Shown here in pieces: positions 11,969 to 23,308 of a stretch of DNA of 64,000 bases. The stretch's first letter is position 1, and the number at the start of each line of letters is the position of its first letter. The notes beneath the pieces are model-generated. The model was not told the origin of the DNA. It worked only from the letters and a program-made list of their open reading frames with translations, and did not search any database. Both the position numbers and the translations under genes were made by a program. Origin of the DNA: Phascolomyces articulosus (taxonomy: Eukaryota; Mucoromycota; Mucoromycetes; Mucorales; Lichtheimiaceae); contig JAIXMP010000006.1 of NCBI GenBank assembly GCA_025677815.1, positions 310,001 through 374,000 of the forward strand, given 5' to 3'.

Positions 11969-12790
11969 GATTAGAATATCACGGCCCTCATCTTTATTAG
12001 TATTATTGCTACCATTGTCGTCAGTAGTGTTATTGAAGAAGGCTGTCGTGTATCTGTCATTTCTGTGTTTATTTGATCACTGCCAATGTGGGGCTTGCCC
12101 TTCTTTTGATTACTGGTTTAGATTTTCGTGACACATCGTTCAGTATCTTTTTCATCTCTTCCATGCTAATATAGTTTAGCAATTGTTTCATAACCACTAC
12201 TCCAGCCATCATTGGTCATGGTCTTGAACCTGTCAACCCACTTCAAATGTCTGTTCCTCCTCGTCATGAACATAGTTACGACTTGCGTAATATATTTTAC
12301 TACGGTTCTGCTGTTGGTATTATTAGTCTCTGTAACTGTTCTGTACCTATAGATGCTCATGGTGGTGGTGACTTCAGCTATGATTGTAACAGGTATTGTA
12401 ATTCAACGTATTATATGGTCAGTTGTGCCGGCAGTGCTCTATTTGCTTGTGCATGCTTTGTTCACTTATTACATAGTTTCACTCGTCGTGATCTTCGTAA
12501 TTCTGCCTGGGTCCCTTCTTACTTTGTGAGTGAACCTAGATAGCACTTAGCATAGATCCCTTGTGCTTTCACCCGCAAGTAAGATTGGCATTCGTACTAT
12601 GGTACCATCCTTACCGTCATCTTGTTGATTCTTACCCTTTATATTCCTGCGTTGACTAAAGTTGTATTTAAATAACATGCTATCACTGCGAACGGGGTAC
12701 TGTAGCTGTCTCTTATTGTATTGTCTGTCGTACCTTTGCTGAAATCTACAAGTTCTTCAAATGTAAGGTCGTTCCTTATTATAAAAAAGT
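11969..12790 (+). pseudogene. Relic of an ENA-type (type IID) P-type Na+/K+ ATPase, C-terminal third only
   Basis: Scattered frames on the plus strand line up in order with the C-terminal membrane domain of fungal ENA ATPases. They are IEEGCR (about 12024), ITANVGLALLLITGLDFRD (about 12075), PAII.HGLEPVNP with PPRH (about 12205-12265), YYGSAVGIISL then YDCN (12300-12390), ALFACACFVHLLHSFTRRDL (about 12436), TLYIPALTKVVFK (about 12630) and AEIYKFFKC (about 12740). Successive blocks are in different frames and interrupted by stops. The phosphorylation domain and everything upstream are absent. A living ENA pump exports Na+ or K+ across the plasma membrane; this copy is dead. Identification rests on motif order from family knowledge. 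Confidence 0.7.
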
Positions 12791-13384
12791 AACTTTTGCC
12801 TTTTTTTATAATTATTATTACTACTACTCTTATTTTATTTTATATAGAGCTGGCTTATACCCTCACTTAAAAAAACACACGCTCATATCTTTCAATTGTA
12901 CGTAGTTTTTTTTTTAAAAAAAAAATTATATGGTCTATGCATCCGGCAGTTTTCAAAAAAAAAAAAAAAAAAAAAAAAAAGGTGGATCAAAAAGAAAAAG
13001 TTGATTAGGATTGGAGATCACTCTTTCAATGAATAAACGATTGCGTGTGTTATTTAATTAAAGACTTTTTACATGAAGAAACTAAATTAATACGTAATAT
13101 CAAACACTTTAAAAAAGTACAAAGCTTATTGTTATTATTATGAAAATGACTACGTTCCAACTAGAGCAAAGGACAGTGTATATAACTACCAAGGAGCTTT
13201 TAACCTAAGGACTTGTAACCAAAGGACAATACTTGTTTGCAAGGATCGTTGCTAGTAACAAAAAATTTCGCCAACAGATGTTGAAATCTAAACAACCTTG
13301 GGTTATAAAGGCAAGTTTCCGAGAGGATCTCTAATTAGATCCCGTTACATATATTTCTCTCAGAAACAGTATGACCAATAATGC
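12791..13384. other. Intergenic region with A26 tract
   Basis: Non-coding AT-rich DNA. Contains a run of about 26 A at 12956-12981 preceded by imperfect T/A runs, which could mark an old retroposed insertion end. No gene recognised. Confidence 0.4.
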
Positions 13385-15160
13385 TCATGCACTTATCATC
13401 GCCCACACATCTACAGATGTATTTTCATTTGTAAAGTATTCATTTTCAAATCCGTCCCACTCAACATCAACAATCCATTCAATGATTACAATCGGCTTCG
13501 CCTTCTGTGTTGCTTCCTTTAAATAGTTTTCGCTTTATCGGTTGTTGCTCTGCTATAATTGGCCTGCATCTCTGTCAATTCAGTGATCATTTTCTACAAA
13601 ATAAAAGTATATTAATAATTAGCTCTCGAATGTAAATTTCTCTGCCTCTTCTATCTTTCTTTTTATTCAGCATCTTACCATTACCAAATCCAAGCTACGG
13701 AGAAATTTTAACAGTATGATACCATCTTTCAGATCGGCGTATGTACGAGAATATCGGAAATCGCATACTTCTTGTAATGCATGTAATTTCTTAGACCATC
13801 CGCAGCGGGAGTTGTTACACACGTTGTTATGCTAAATTTAACACTTCATTTAACACTCAGTTCTTGCAACGGTTGTTGTTATCGAGTTGTTATTTTAACA
13901 GCTTCACAAAAACTGCTAAACTTCACAACTGTTTGACTTTCCATTCTCTGTCATCACTCCCCCAAATTTAATTCCTAATTTACCACTGTAGCTGGATACA
14001 TCGATGGCATGAAAAGTAGGCCTCAAAAACCATCCCCCAATATTTGACTATCAGAGAAGATTCGGAACATCCTTCAAGATATTCATCTGATAACGTATGT
14101 GATTTGTAGACATGTTGTTTCAATCCAGAAAAAAGATAATTCAATACTGGTTACATTACTCTAATTACCGTTCTTTAATTACCGTTCTTTAATTACCGTG
14201 CTCTAATAATCTACATACTGGTAACTACATCGATCGAAGCCATTTGTTTTTTTTTTCTGTCGTAGATCTGCAAGTCAATTTATTTATACATTCTTTCACA
14301 GAACTTGGACCGTCGATCTACAAATATAAATAATATCAATATCAAGTTGTATGTTGGCATCATCCAGGTACTCGTAAAATCATACCTTTTTTAATAGTCG
14401 TTTGTGTTCAGCATGGAGATAATCATCGCAATCATCATCAACTTTTTTGGTTAGGGAACAATTTTTAATCTTAGCAATGATGTTTTTTTTTGTATTACTA
14501 CCACTATCTAGAGCATGCAGTTGTGAACCATCTTTATCATCACTTATATCCAAGATTCTAAAAAACGACCGCGATCATTATGACTCCAAGAGGCAGAGAC
14601 TAATAAAAACCGTAAGGTATGAAAATGAAGACACACGCTTACTTTTGGTTTATTATTTAACATACATCCGTTGGTTTAAAAACAATTAGATTTCACCAGA
14701 TGACACCAAAATCAGTGGTCCAAAAGGCGCCCTTTGTTTCACACTTGGTACAATTAAGTGATCAACTTTCCACAAAGGCCATGCGAGAACATTACTTTTC
14801 TATGTAAGATATCCACAATTTTTCTTTAACTTTATCGTGTTCAACCTTTCTTGCTATTTTTTTTTAGTTTTGTTGTATTAACCTTTGCTGTTTTTTATAG
14901 GCTCAACCGTAATGGATGCTGACTATGCAAAAAAAAAATAAAAATAAAAATAAAAACAATAATAGAAATAAAAAAAAAAAAGCTTGAAGTTAGAAATCTT
15001 GAAAAGTAAAATACAGTGTGTTCTTCCTTTTTACCTTTGCCGCGGTTTCATTAATAGCATCACCGATCTCGTCCAATAATTGATCATTTGCTTGCAATAA
15101 AAGCCTTTGTTGCTTCATAACTTGCTGCTTGTACATGTTTGCTAAATCATTTGGAGACAT
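13385..15160 (-). pseudogene. Broken copy (copy A) of the unknown Mucorales-type gene family
   Basis: Minus-strand exon series homologous in order to the intact gene at 20045-21749. The first exon (15160-15037, MSPNDLANMYKQQVMKQQRL) resembles copy B's first exon. Later blocks are an acidic/Lys-rich exon at about 14550-14395, SLIVKYWGMVFEAYF (about 14050; copy B has DLQVKFWGYIFELYL), LHALQEVCDFRYSRT (about 13780; copy B KYAMEDLKSFKFPQT) and IVIIEWIVDVEW (about 13460; copy B IIMKEWLSDVTW). The conserved middle of copy B (REDEAVVDGATGEIA to LNAFLKSL) is missing, stops interrupt the joins, and a one-base frameshift near 13520 separates the last two blocks. The function of the family is unknown. 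Coding signals on the opposite strand here are antisense shadows. Confidence 0.6.
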
Positions 15161-16757
15161 CTTGAAAGATAAAAAAGAAAAAAGCAACTAAAGGTAGCGC
15201 AGCACTTCTGGTGGACCCTTCTTGAATGGCAATAATCAAACTCAGTCCAGTGGCACACGAAGTTCGTTAGTTATCAAGCCATAACCCTTTTTTTGTATGT
15301 TTTTTGGGAGGGGAGGAGAAAAAAAATCATCAAATTCATCAAAAAAAATATGTGGAAATACTGATGTACATTGTTTAAAGTGCCATCCAAAACATTTTTA
15401 TTTTGTTAATGTGTATATAAGGGAAACACTTTGTTAAAATGGATAAAAAAAATAATCCTCATCGTGTACTGCTTCAAATTTTGTGTCAGTTTCTGGTGAT
15501 AATTAGCTGCATCGGTGGCACACAGATCTCTCAGCTAAAATTCGCTTTATGTGCGCATTTTAGTAGGTTTTCAAAACCTCTCGATTGACATGCTGGTAAC
15601 CAACCATACCAACGTCGAGTTTCGACCACCACATCCTTTTGTGTAATTATATTTGAGAGCGATACATATCTTATTTCCATTCTCATTTTTATTATTCACT
15701 CCATCTACATATAACAACCAACAACAACGACGATAATAACTATGCAATTGAACAACGAAATGTTGATGACTGAGGTGCTCCTCATCTCCCTTTGAAGTAA
15801 GAAGCTAGACGGTTGTCGAAATGGGACCTTACCAACAAAATATAAGCCAGAATAAATAGCACTTATTCAGATAATGAAAAAAAAAGGCAGAACCTGCTGC
15901 TCGGAAATCATTTGCAGAGAGATCATCAGCCCATGCTTATTATCAGTAGAAAAAGTATGGTGGCACTGTTTTGCCTGGCTACAAAGCACGACCCGATGTC
16001 TAGAGATAAACCATTCACAATTTCTCGAAGAATATGTCGAACAAAAATCAACTTGTATCATAAAAGATGCTGTAGCATCACTTTGTGATCCATCCTGAGG
16101 CCTTACTATCAATGAATCAATAGTATATCGGCACGTAACTAACAAGCTATCCTTCACTCCTAACCTTTCCCATCCAGAAGTTACTAAGCGTAATTCTGAG
16201 GATATCTTAAAAGCGTGCATGTCGTAGCAAAAATCACTTCGTGTTACAATTTCCTTTTTAAAGTACCCTTATACTACCTTGCTATTGCTAACGCACTTCA
16301 ATTTATAATGCCGCGCATTCATCACCCATCATCATATTAATTAATCGAACACGTATTCAATTGACAGTCGTTAACATGTATCGCATCCTCCATCACTCCA
16401 CGTATATATAGTATTATCATTAGTGTCATTGTAGAGTTTATTATTACAAGTAGTTAGAAAACATATAAATACCCCTCATCATTAAAATAATAGCTAAACC
16501 ACATCTTCTACGTTAATCTTAATTTTTATCACTACTTTTCTGTTATCTCCATTTCTATTGGCATGGTATCAATCCGCCAATATTTATTACGACAATTGAA
16601 CAGCATTATCCTAAAATGCAACACTAGCACTAGTGTATTTTAATTTTATATATGTAGAATCTTCAAGATCTATACAACGAATTATAAAAAACTGAATAGG
16701 TACTAAACTTCATCAACAGGTGTGTGTTCGTTCGGTATGGTATAGATATATGGTGTA
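15161..16757. other. Gene-poor region with one unexplained minus-strand frame
   Basis: A minus-strand frame of 117 codons at 16220-15867 (starting MHAFKISSELRLVTSGW) has a non-simple composition and may be a relic exon, but no partner exon or family was recognised. The rest is AT-rich and appears non-coding up to the outer inverted repeat at 16758. Confidence 0.3.
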
Positions 16758-16987
16758 CAGTGCTTCCACCTTTAATTGGTCACTTTACTGAAAAAATTGG
16801 TCGCTTTTTAAATTTCAATTGGTCACTTTTGTGAACCCCAGTTGGTCAGCTTAAAGAATACGATGAAAAATTATTGTTTTATTTAATGTCTCCTTTGAAC
16901 ACAGAGTCAAGGCTGACAAGCTTGTTCGAGACAGATCATAAAAATGCATAGAGTACTAAAAGAAAAAATCCTGTTTAAGGAACAGGG

Positions 16988-17306
16988 AGCTTAAAGAATA
17001 CAGTGAATTGCATTTGAAATTCAAGGTTTTCAAAAATAGAAATCGTTATTTTCAGCCAATCAAACGTTTTTTTTTGCTCATTCAAATTTTTTTGTAATCG
17101 TTTAACTTTTTCGGTAATTATTCAATCTTTTGCTATAAATGATTACAATTTTAAATTTGAAAACTACGTTATAAGCATGATTATCTTCCACAAATTAAAA
17201 TACTAAGGCCCTTCGATATCATGAAAAATGCGTGGGCCTTCTTCCTTCATATAACCTATGAATCTTAGCATTTGGGTTATTACCAGTGTCCTTAATGGCA
17301 AAAGTA
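16988..17306 (+). repeat. Left arm of ~320 bp inverted repeat (inner unit)
   Basis: Starts AGCTTAAAGAATACAGTGAA and runs to GGCAAAAGTA. It is nearly identical to the reverse complement of 22829-23148, with scattered substitutions and single-base indels. TA occurs just before CAGTG (16999-17000), mirrored on the right, so the element proper could begin at CAGTG (17001) with a TA duplication. Confidence 0.85.
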
Positions 17307-18000
17307 TATTGTAAGAATAATATGAGGATATTTATAATGATAAAGATAATTTGTGTAAGAAAATAGGATTCGAGAATACTGGTGGTATCAGTGACCCATT
17401 TTAGTAATAAAATAGCCACTCCATTTCATACTATTAATTGATCTTATCGGATTTATCTAGAAATCTGTGATTGTTCATTGCTAAAATACATATCCACAGT
17501 CAAAGCGTGTATACAACAGGTCAAGATGGAGAGGTGTTTGAAGAGCCGAATAGACCAGCATGAGCATTAGTCGTAATGCTAGAGCTTGGAGAGGCTGAGG
17601 ATAAATTAGGGGATAATGATGAGGTAGCCTATCTCATGAGTGTCACTTGTTAAATTTTTTATAATCGCGTAATTGGCTAAATCAAAGAACGCCTTTAAGT
17701 AAATCAAATCGCAATCTCACATAGCAACTTCTGTAGATATCAAAAAGTTACTCTGTTGAAAATACATTTTATTATGGAGATTCCACTCAAAGACATTAAC
17801 CAAGACTCTGTAAATGTGTTTGATAAAGGTTTACAAAGGTAACGGACTATATCTGGTTTAATACCTCGGTTGGTCCCATTTCAATTCATTTGCAGTGCGA
17901 ATTAGTGGTAATGTAGCACCCATTCATCTCAGCTTTCCGATCTGTTTAATTCATTGTTTTCGCAAGAATCCCATGTACTGTCCAGTGAGTTTGCATGCAA
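17307..18000. other. Unassigned interior of the inverted-repeat unit
   Basis: No supported gene. The DNA leads from the left arm into the first tandem repeat and contains no frame of convincing length or composition. Confidence 0.4.
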
Positions 18001-18031
18001 CTGTGAGTAACAACGAAATCAAAGAAGTCTC

Positions 18032-18070
<39 letters not shown>

Positions 18071-19911
18071 TAGTGCCAGCATAAATGAATAGTATGGATA
18101 TAAATGTGTTACTGGACCTGGTATTGCAGAGTAAAAGGCTTTCTTACAAAGCACTAAGCAGACCAACTTAGTCCTCAAAGAAGGCATAGGGCTACCCATG
18201 TTCGCACAAAGCTCATCATACTTTGTGTTATCTGCTTGTGCATTGTATTTGATTCAAGAAAAATGTCTAACATTGTTGCATGAATGCCTTTCACAAAACG
18301 TGTCATAGCGCTGTAGCCAGGCTACTTGTAAGCTAATTCAAACGTATGATGACCGAAAGCAGCTCACAAGTGCATTCACACAACAATAAGTAGCAACGAA
18401 ATCAAAGAAGTCTCTAAAAAGAAAGAAAGAGAGAGAGAGAGAGAGGTTAGTGCCAGCATAAATGAATAGTATGGATATAAATGTGTTACTGGACCTGGTA
18501 TTGCAGAGTAAAAGGCTTTCTTACAAAGCACTAAGCAGACCAACTTAGTCCTCAAAGAAGGCATAGGGCTACCCATGTTCGCACAAAGCTCATCATACTT
18601 TGTGTTATCTGCTTGTGCATTGTATTTGATTCAAGAAAAATGTCTAACATTGTTGCATGAATGCCTTTCACAAAACGTGTCATAGCGCTGTAGCCAGGCT
18701 ACTTGTAAGCTAATTCAAACGTATGATGACCGAAAGCAGCTCACAAGTGCATTCACACAACAATAAGTAGCAACGAAATCAAAGAAGTCTCTAAAAAGAA
18801 AGAAAGAGAGAGAGAGAGAGAGGTTAGTGCCAGCATAAATGAATAGTATGGATATAAATGTGTTACTGGACCTGGTATTGCAGAGTAAAAGGCTTTCTTA
18901 CAAAGCACTAAGCAGACCAACTTAGTCCTCAAAGAAGGCATAGGGCTACCCATGTTCGCACAAAGCTCATCATACTTTGTGTTATCTGCTTGTGCATTGT
19001 ATTTGATTCAAGAAAAATGTCTAACATTGTTGCATGAATGCCTTTCACAAAACGTGTCATAGCGCTGTAGCCAGGCTACTTGTAAGCTAATTCAAACGTA
19101 TGATGACCGAAAGCAGCTCACAAGTGCATTCACACAACAATAAGTAGCAACGAAATCAAAGAAGTCTCTAAAAAGAAAGAAAGAGAGAGAGAGAGAGAGG
19201 TTAGTGCCAGCATAAATGAATAGTATGGATATAAATGTGTTACTGGACCTGGTATTGCAGAGTAAAAGGCTTTCTTACAAAGCACTAAGCAGACCAACTT
19301 AGTCCTCAAAGAAGGCATAGGGCTACCCATGTTCGCACAAAGCTCATCATACTTTGTGTTATCTGCTTGTGCATTGTATTTGATTCAAGAAAAATGTCTA
19401 ACATTGTTGCATGAATGCCTTTCACAAAACGTGTCATAGCGCTGTAGCCAGGCTACTTGTAAGCTAATTCAAACGTATGATGACCGAAAGCAGCTCACAA
19501 GTGCATTCACACAACAATAAGTAGCAACGAAATCAAAGAAGTCTCTAAAAAGAAAGAAAGAGAGAGAGAGAGAGGTTAGTGCCAGCATAAATGAATAGTA
19601 TGGATATAAATGTGTTACTGGACCTGGTATTGCAGAGTAAAAGGCTTTCTTACAAAGCACTAAGCAGACCAACTTAGTCCTCAAAGAAGGCATAGGGCTA
19701 CCCATGTTCGCACAAAGCTCATCATACTTTGTGTTATCTGCTTGTGCATTGTATTTGATTCAAGAAAAATGTCTAACATTGTTGCATGAATGCCTTTCAC
19801 AAAACGTGTCATAGCGCTGTAGCCAGGCTACTTGTAAGCTAATTCAAACGTATGATGACCGAAAGCAGCTCACAAGTGCATTCACACAACAATAAGTAGC
19901 AACGAAATCAA
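18001..19911. repeat. Tandem array: five ~377 bp units plus a stub
   Basis: The unit begins near GTAGCAACGAAATCAAAGAA and recurs with starts near 18001, 18378, 18755, 19132 and 19509, ending in a short partial copy at about 19885-19911. Spacing is 377 bp for the first three steps and 375 for the last. Units are almost identical; the main difference is an internal GA microsatellite, longest in unit 1 (18032-18068). Each unit carries the same minus-strand frame of about 66 codons beginning MGSPMPSLRTKLVCLVLCKK and a second, MTRFVKGIHATMLDIFLES, so it may derive from amplification of part of a coding sequence. Near-identity implies recent amplification or homogenisation. Confidence 0.9.
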
Positions 19912-20044
19912 TATACAAAGAAAAAATAAATTATTTTGGGGATATTGTGACTTGATTTTATTTTTGCTTTCGTCATTTTTGAGGTTATACAGAGGATTGT
20001 GGAATAGGAAGAAATGCAATCTTTTCATCCCCTCAAATAACTCA

Positions 20045-21749
20045 ATGTCTAAACGTTCCAGACGGATTTTCGAAGAGCTGTCTTCGGTTACGAAAGATAA
20101 GCTACTTTTGCAAGCTGCTATTGACCGCGAAACTATCAGACGTTTACGAAATGAGGTAAATTCAATCACGTTGAAAATTAAATAATTGATTCTAAACAAA
20201 TTAACATTTTGCTGTTAGGCAGAAGGAATTGAAGTAATGACTAGTATTATTGATTGTTCTATGTGAACTTGACACCTAATCTTGTGTTTCTTAAGCAATC
20301 TACAACTAGAAAGAAGAAAAAAACCATTTCAAAGAAGGAGAAGTATTTTCAAAAGTAAGACGAAAAATTTACGTTGTTAATATCATGAATTTTCTGACTT
20401 TTTAAATACAATAGCTTAGCGAAGAATCAAGTGACAGATATTTCAATTTCCATACCCGGTTCTCACATTGATGGCCTCGCCAAAGTCCATGTCAAAAGAT
20501 TACACAAAAAGAAGAATGCTCCTGCTTATGAGAATAATAACATAAATGCCCTTTCAAACAAATTCAAAAAGGTAAACAAGGGATGTTTGCAGTATATTAG
20601 CGTGCTGATGATCGCTACTTATTCATAGATCGTTAATTCAGGAAATCTGAAAGTTGCATTGAATTCTTGTGAAAACTACAAGCCCACCACACCTGTTGAA
20701 CATGTTGTTAACAGAATCTACTTGTTTGTGTAAGCCTAATCAGCCAACTATTGATCTGTATTTATGACTACTAATGCTCTTAATTTTTGTAGGCTTCGGG
20801 CACATGTCGAAAAGCCTTGGGTGTTTTCAAGTGAAAACTTGAAGCGATACTCCGAATTTGATTTGCAAGTCAAATTTTGGGGTTACATCTTTGAATTATA
20901 TCTTGGCCAATATAGACACATTATCTTACATTGGTGAGTTGCAAAATCAGATGCGTCAACATATATTCTTCAACTTACCTTATCTTTTGTTTCACCGGTT
21001 AGGGGAGATACAATGAGCAATACTTGTAAAAATATGGGTTTGCGTTTCAAACTGGACCTTCGGATTCTGATTTTGAGGGAAGACGAAGCGGTAGTAGATG
21101 GCGCGACAGGAGAAATAGCTAGAAAGGCAACAAAGGCAAAACTTTACGCTGACAGACTTAAATCTGTACTTACCACAAAATGCCATTTAAATGCATTTCT
21201 CAAGTCATTAAGTTATATATCAGAAGAAGATATTGTCAATGTACATATGCCTATTGTTCAAGTCATGGGGCTAGAAGCGAAGGTGTCTTCTTTGCGTTTA
21301 ATTGGAAAGAAAAAATACGCAATGGAGGATCTAAAGTCATTCAAATTTCCCCAAACATCACAACAGTTGAAATCAGGAGAGCTCGAATCTTTGATCAATG
21401 GTCTTACTCTGATTGAGGTAAATGCAAGTACAAGGGTTTATATACTGTCAAATAAAATATTTAATCCGTTGTATATTTATTTTTTAAGGAAATGGTGAAC
21501 AGCTTGGAGTCAAAGTTTAATGATGGACAGACTGAAAACGAATCGAGCATGGACAGAATATTAAAGGAAACAAAGAAAAAGAAAGAAATTATAATGAAGG
21601 AATGGTTGAGCGATGTAACTTGGGATTCAAATGATGAAGAGAGCGATGACGAAGAATCTAAAGAAGATAGTGATGAAGAGAGCGAGAGCGATAGTGGTAA
21701 CCCAGAAAATAATGACGAGATTACCAATAATGATAGTGATGAAGACTAA
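20045..21749 (+). CDS. Unknown protein (copy B), intact 8-exon gene inside the inverted-repeat unit
   Basis: Eight exons (20045-20155, 20219-20233, 20296-20354, 20415-20571, 20629-20729, 20793-20933, 21003-21417, 21489-21749) with clean GT-AG junctions sum to 419 codons, including a 15-nt microexon. The N-terminus is basic and probably helical (MSKRSRRIFEELSSVTKDKL). The middle has a Trp/Tyr-rich block (VKFWGYIFELYLGQYRHII) and the segment REDEAVVDGATGEIARKAT. The C-terminus ends in a Ser/Asp/Glu-rich acidic tail of about 40 residues. I recall similar sequences as a high-copy family of unknown function in Mucorales genomes, from memory and not checked. No enzyme motif was recognised. The acidic tail could be a nuclear or chromatin-interaction feature (inference). 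A related broken copy lies at 13385-15160. Confidence 0.75.
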
Positions 21750-22828
21750 TGATTGAGGTTGCCCAAGAATCTTCACCTGTACAATAATCATGTAAGCAAA
21801 ACAATCGACAGTCATTCTATTATAAAGCAAATAAAGTAATCATATCGATACCACTACCCTACTACATTTTGTTTTAAATTGAATTTATTTGTATTAATAA
21901 AAAGAATTAAAGGCTTGCATGAATTAATACGTGTAAACTATACATGTATCAAGAACTCTCCGGATTTTTTCACTTGTTTATTATATTATCTGTGTTGCGA
22001 TTGGATGTTAACACTGGGAAGGATATTATCGCTAGTTTTTAAAATAGACTTTATTCTGTTGATATTTTTTGGCGATTTTATACAGAGTATTAAATAAACC
22101 TTGGGAAATGAAGAAAAAATGAAAACAATTATCACATTTGGACGAAATAAATTGTAATGCTGAATCCAACACATGTCTTTTAACAAACATTGTATAGTTA
22201 AGAGCTACAAAGAAAAAAATTAAAGTAAAAAAGAGTGTCATAGTTTTCAATAAAACTAGTAGAATAGACTTATAAGCCAGAATCTTACATGATCTGGATT
22301 TGGGATTGAGATCACAACAGTTAACTCAAAATGTGACAAATAAGGCTGAAATTCAATTTTACAGCATACCAAACGACATGGATTTGGTGCAAAGTTTTTC
22401 TTCTAATGGGAGAATTATCTGGGCTATGTATGGTTTCACAAAAGATGAGATCAACAAGAAAGAAAGACCTGCTGCTGTGATTCTGCTGCTCTTTTGAAAT
22501 GCGATATATCATGTTTTCTTTATGTCTGTTCTTTTCCTTTGATTGCCTTTTTTATTGCATTTGTGTAAATATAGGGGAATTATAAAATCATTAATTGTAA
22601 CAAAAAAAAAAGCTAGAAACATTTTGACGATGACTAAAAGAAGTAGCTATCATACTTTCAACGAGAAGTTGATAATAATATTTGTCGAAGTTGGGACAAA
22701 TTTGCATATAAAATATATTGGCACAAAATTTTTTTGGCACAAACTAATTTTATAATACAAAGTATATAGGATTTTTGTAGTGTGCCAAAAAAAAATTTAA
22801 AGTGTGCCAAATAATTTGAGAAAAGGTG
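21750..22828. other. Unassigned right interior of the inverted-repeat unit
   Basis: AT-rich DNA between the copy B stop and the right arm. A plus-strand frame at about 22300-22497 (containing IPNDMDLVQSFSSNGRIIW) has a fairly protein-like composition but no start context, partner exon or recognised family. Repeated TTGGCAC/GTGCCAA motifs occur at 22718-22810. Confidence 0.35.
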
Positions 22829-23148
22829 TACTTTTGCCATAAAGGGCGCTGGTAATAACCCAAATGCTAAGATTCATAGGTTATATAAAGTAAGACCCAC
22901 GCATTTTTCAAGATATCGAAGGGCCTTAGTATTTTAATTTGTGGAAGGTAATCATGCTTATAACGTAGTTTTCAAATTTAAAATTGTAATCATTTATAGC
23001 AAAAGATTGAATAATTACCGAAAAAGTTAAACGATTACAAAAAAATTTGAATGAGCAAAAAAAAACGTTTGATTGGCTGAAAAATAATCTTGATTTCTAT
23101 TTTTGAAAACCTTGAATTTCAAATGCAATTCACTGTATTCTTTAAGCT
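22829..23148 (-). repeat. Right arm of ~320 bp inverted repeat (inner unit)
   Basis: Reverse-complement partner of 16988-17306. Ends GCAATTCACTG then TATTCTTTAAGCT, mirroring the left terminus including the TA beside CAGTG. Confidence 0.85.
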
Positions 23149-23308
23149 AAGGTCTTTCCGCTATTCATCACTTTTTCTTAAAAAATAGCAATAAAGTCGC
23201 ATACAAAACTATTTTCATAATTAAAAAACCACCCTATCCGTCATCTTCTTAAATCCAGCTAAACACTGTTCAATTAGTTATTTAACAGGCTAGTGATAGT
23301 TCTCCTTC

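Larger units (their letters stand above)
16988..23148. mobile_element. 6.2 kb inverted-repeat-bounded unit carrying a tandem array and one intact gene
   Basis: Two ~320 bp arms face each other at 16988-17306 and 22829-23148. Between them lie about 0.7 kb of unassigned DNA, a ~1.9 kb array of five ~377 bp repeats, the intact eight-exon copy B gene (20045-21749) and about 1.1 kb of unassigned DNA. No recognisable transposase, integrase or reverse transcriptase is encoded between the arms, so if mobile it is either non-autonomous or the copy B protein is an unrecognised mobility factor. A large palindromic rearrangement is the alternative. Confidence 0.65.

Noticed and set aside
14447..14810. 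Plus-strand frames at 14447-14689 and a coding-looking stretch at 14700-14810 that can be spliced in frame
   Set aside because: The opposite strand carries a splice-consistent exon series homologous to the intact copy B gene, so the plus-strand readings are best explained as antisense shadows.
17951..19705. Repeated minus-strand frames beginning MGSPMPSL in each tandem unit as five genes
   Set aside because: They are identical copies of part of a repeat unit, without independent start, splice or family evidence; described as a property of the repeat.
18001..19911. Tandem array as a CRISPR array
   Set aside because: The whole ~377 bp unit repeats with no spacers, and the genome is eukaryotic.
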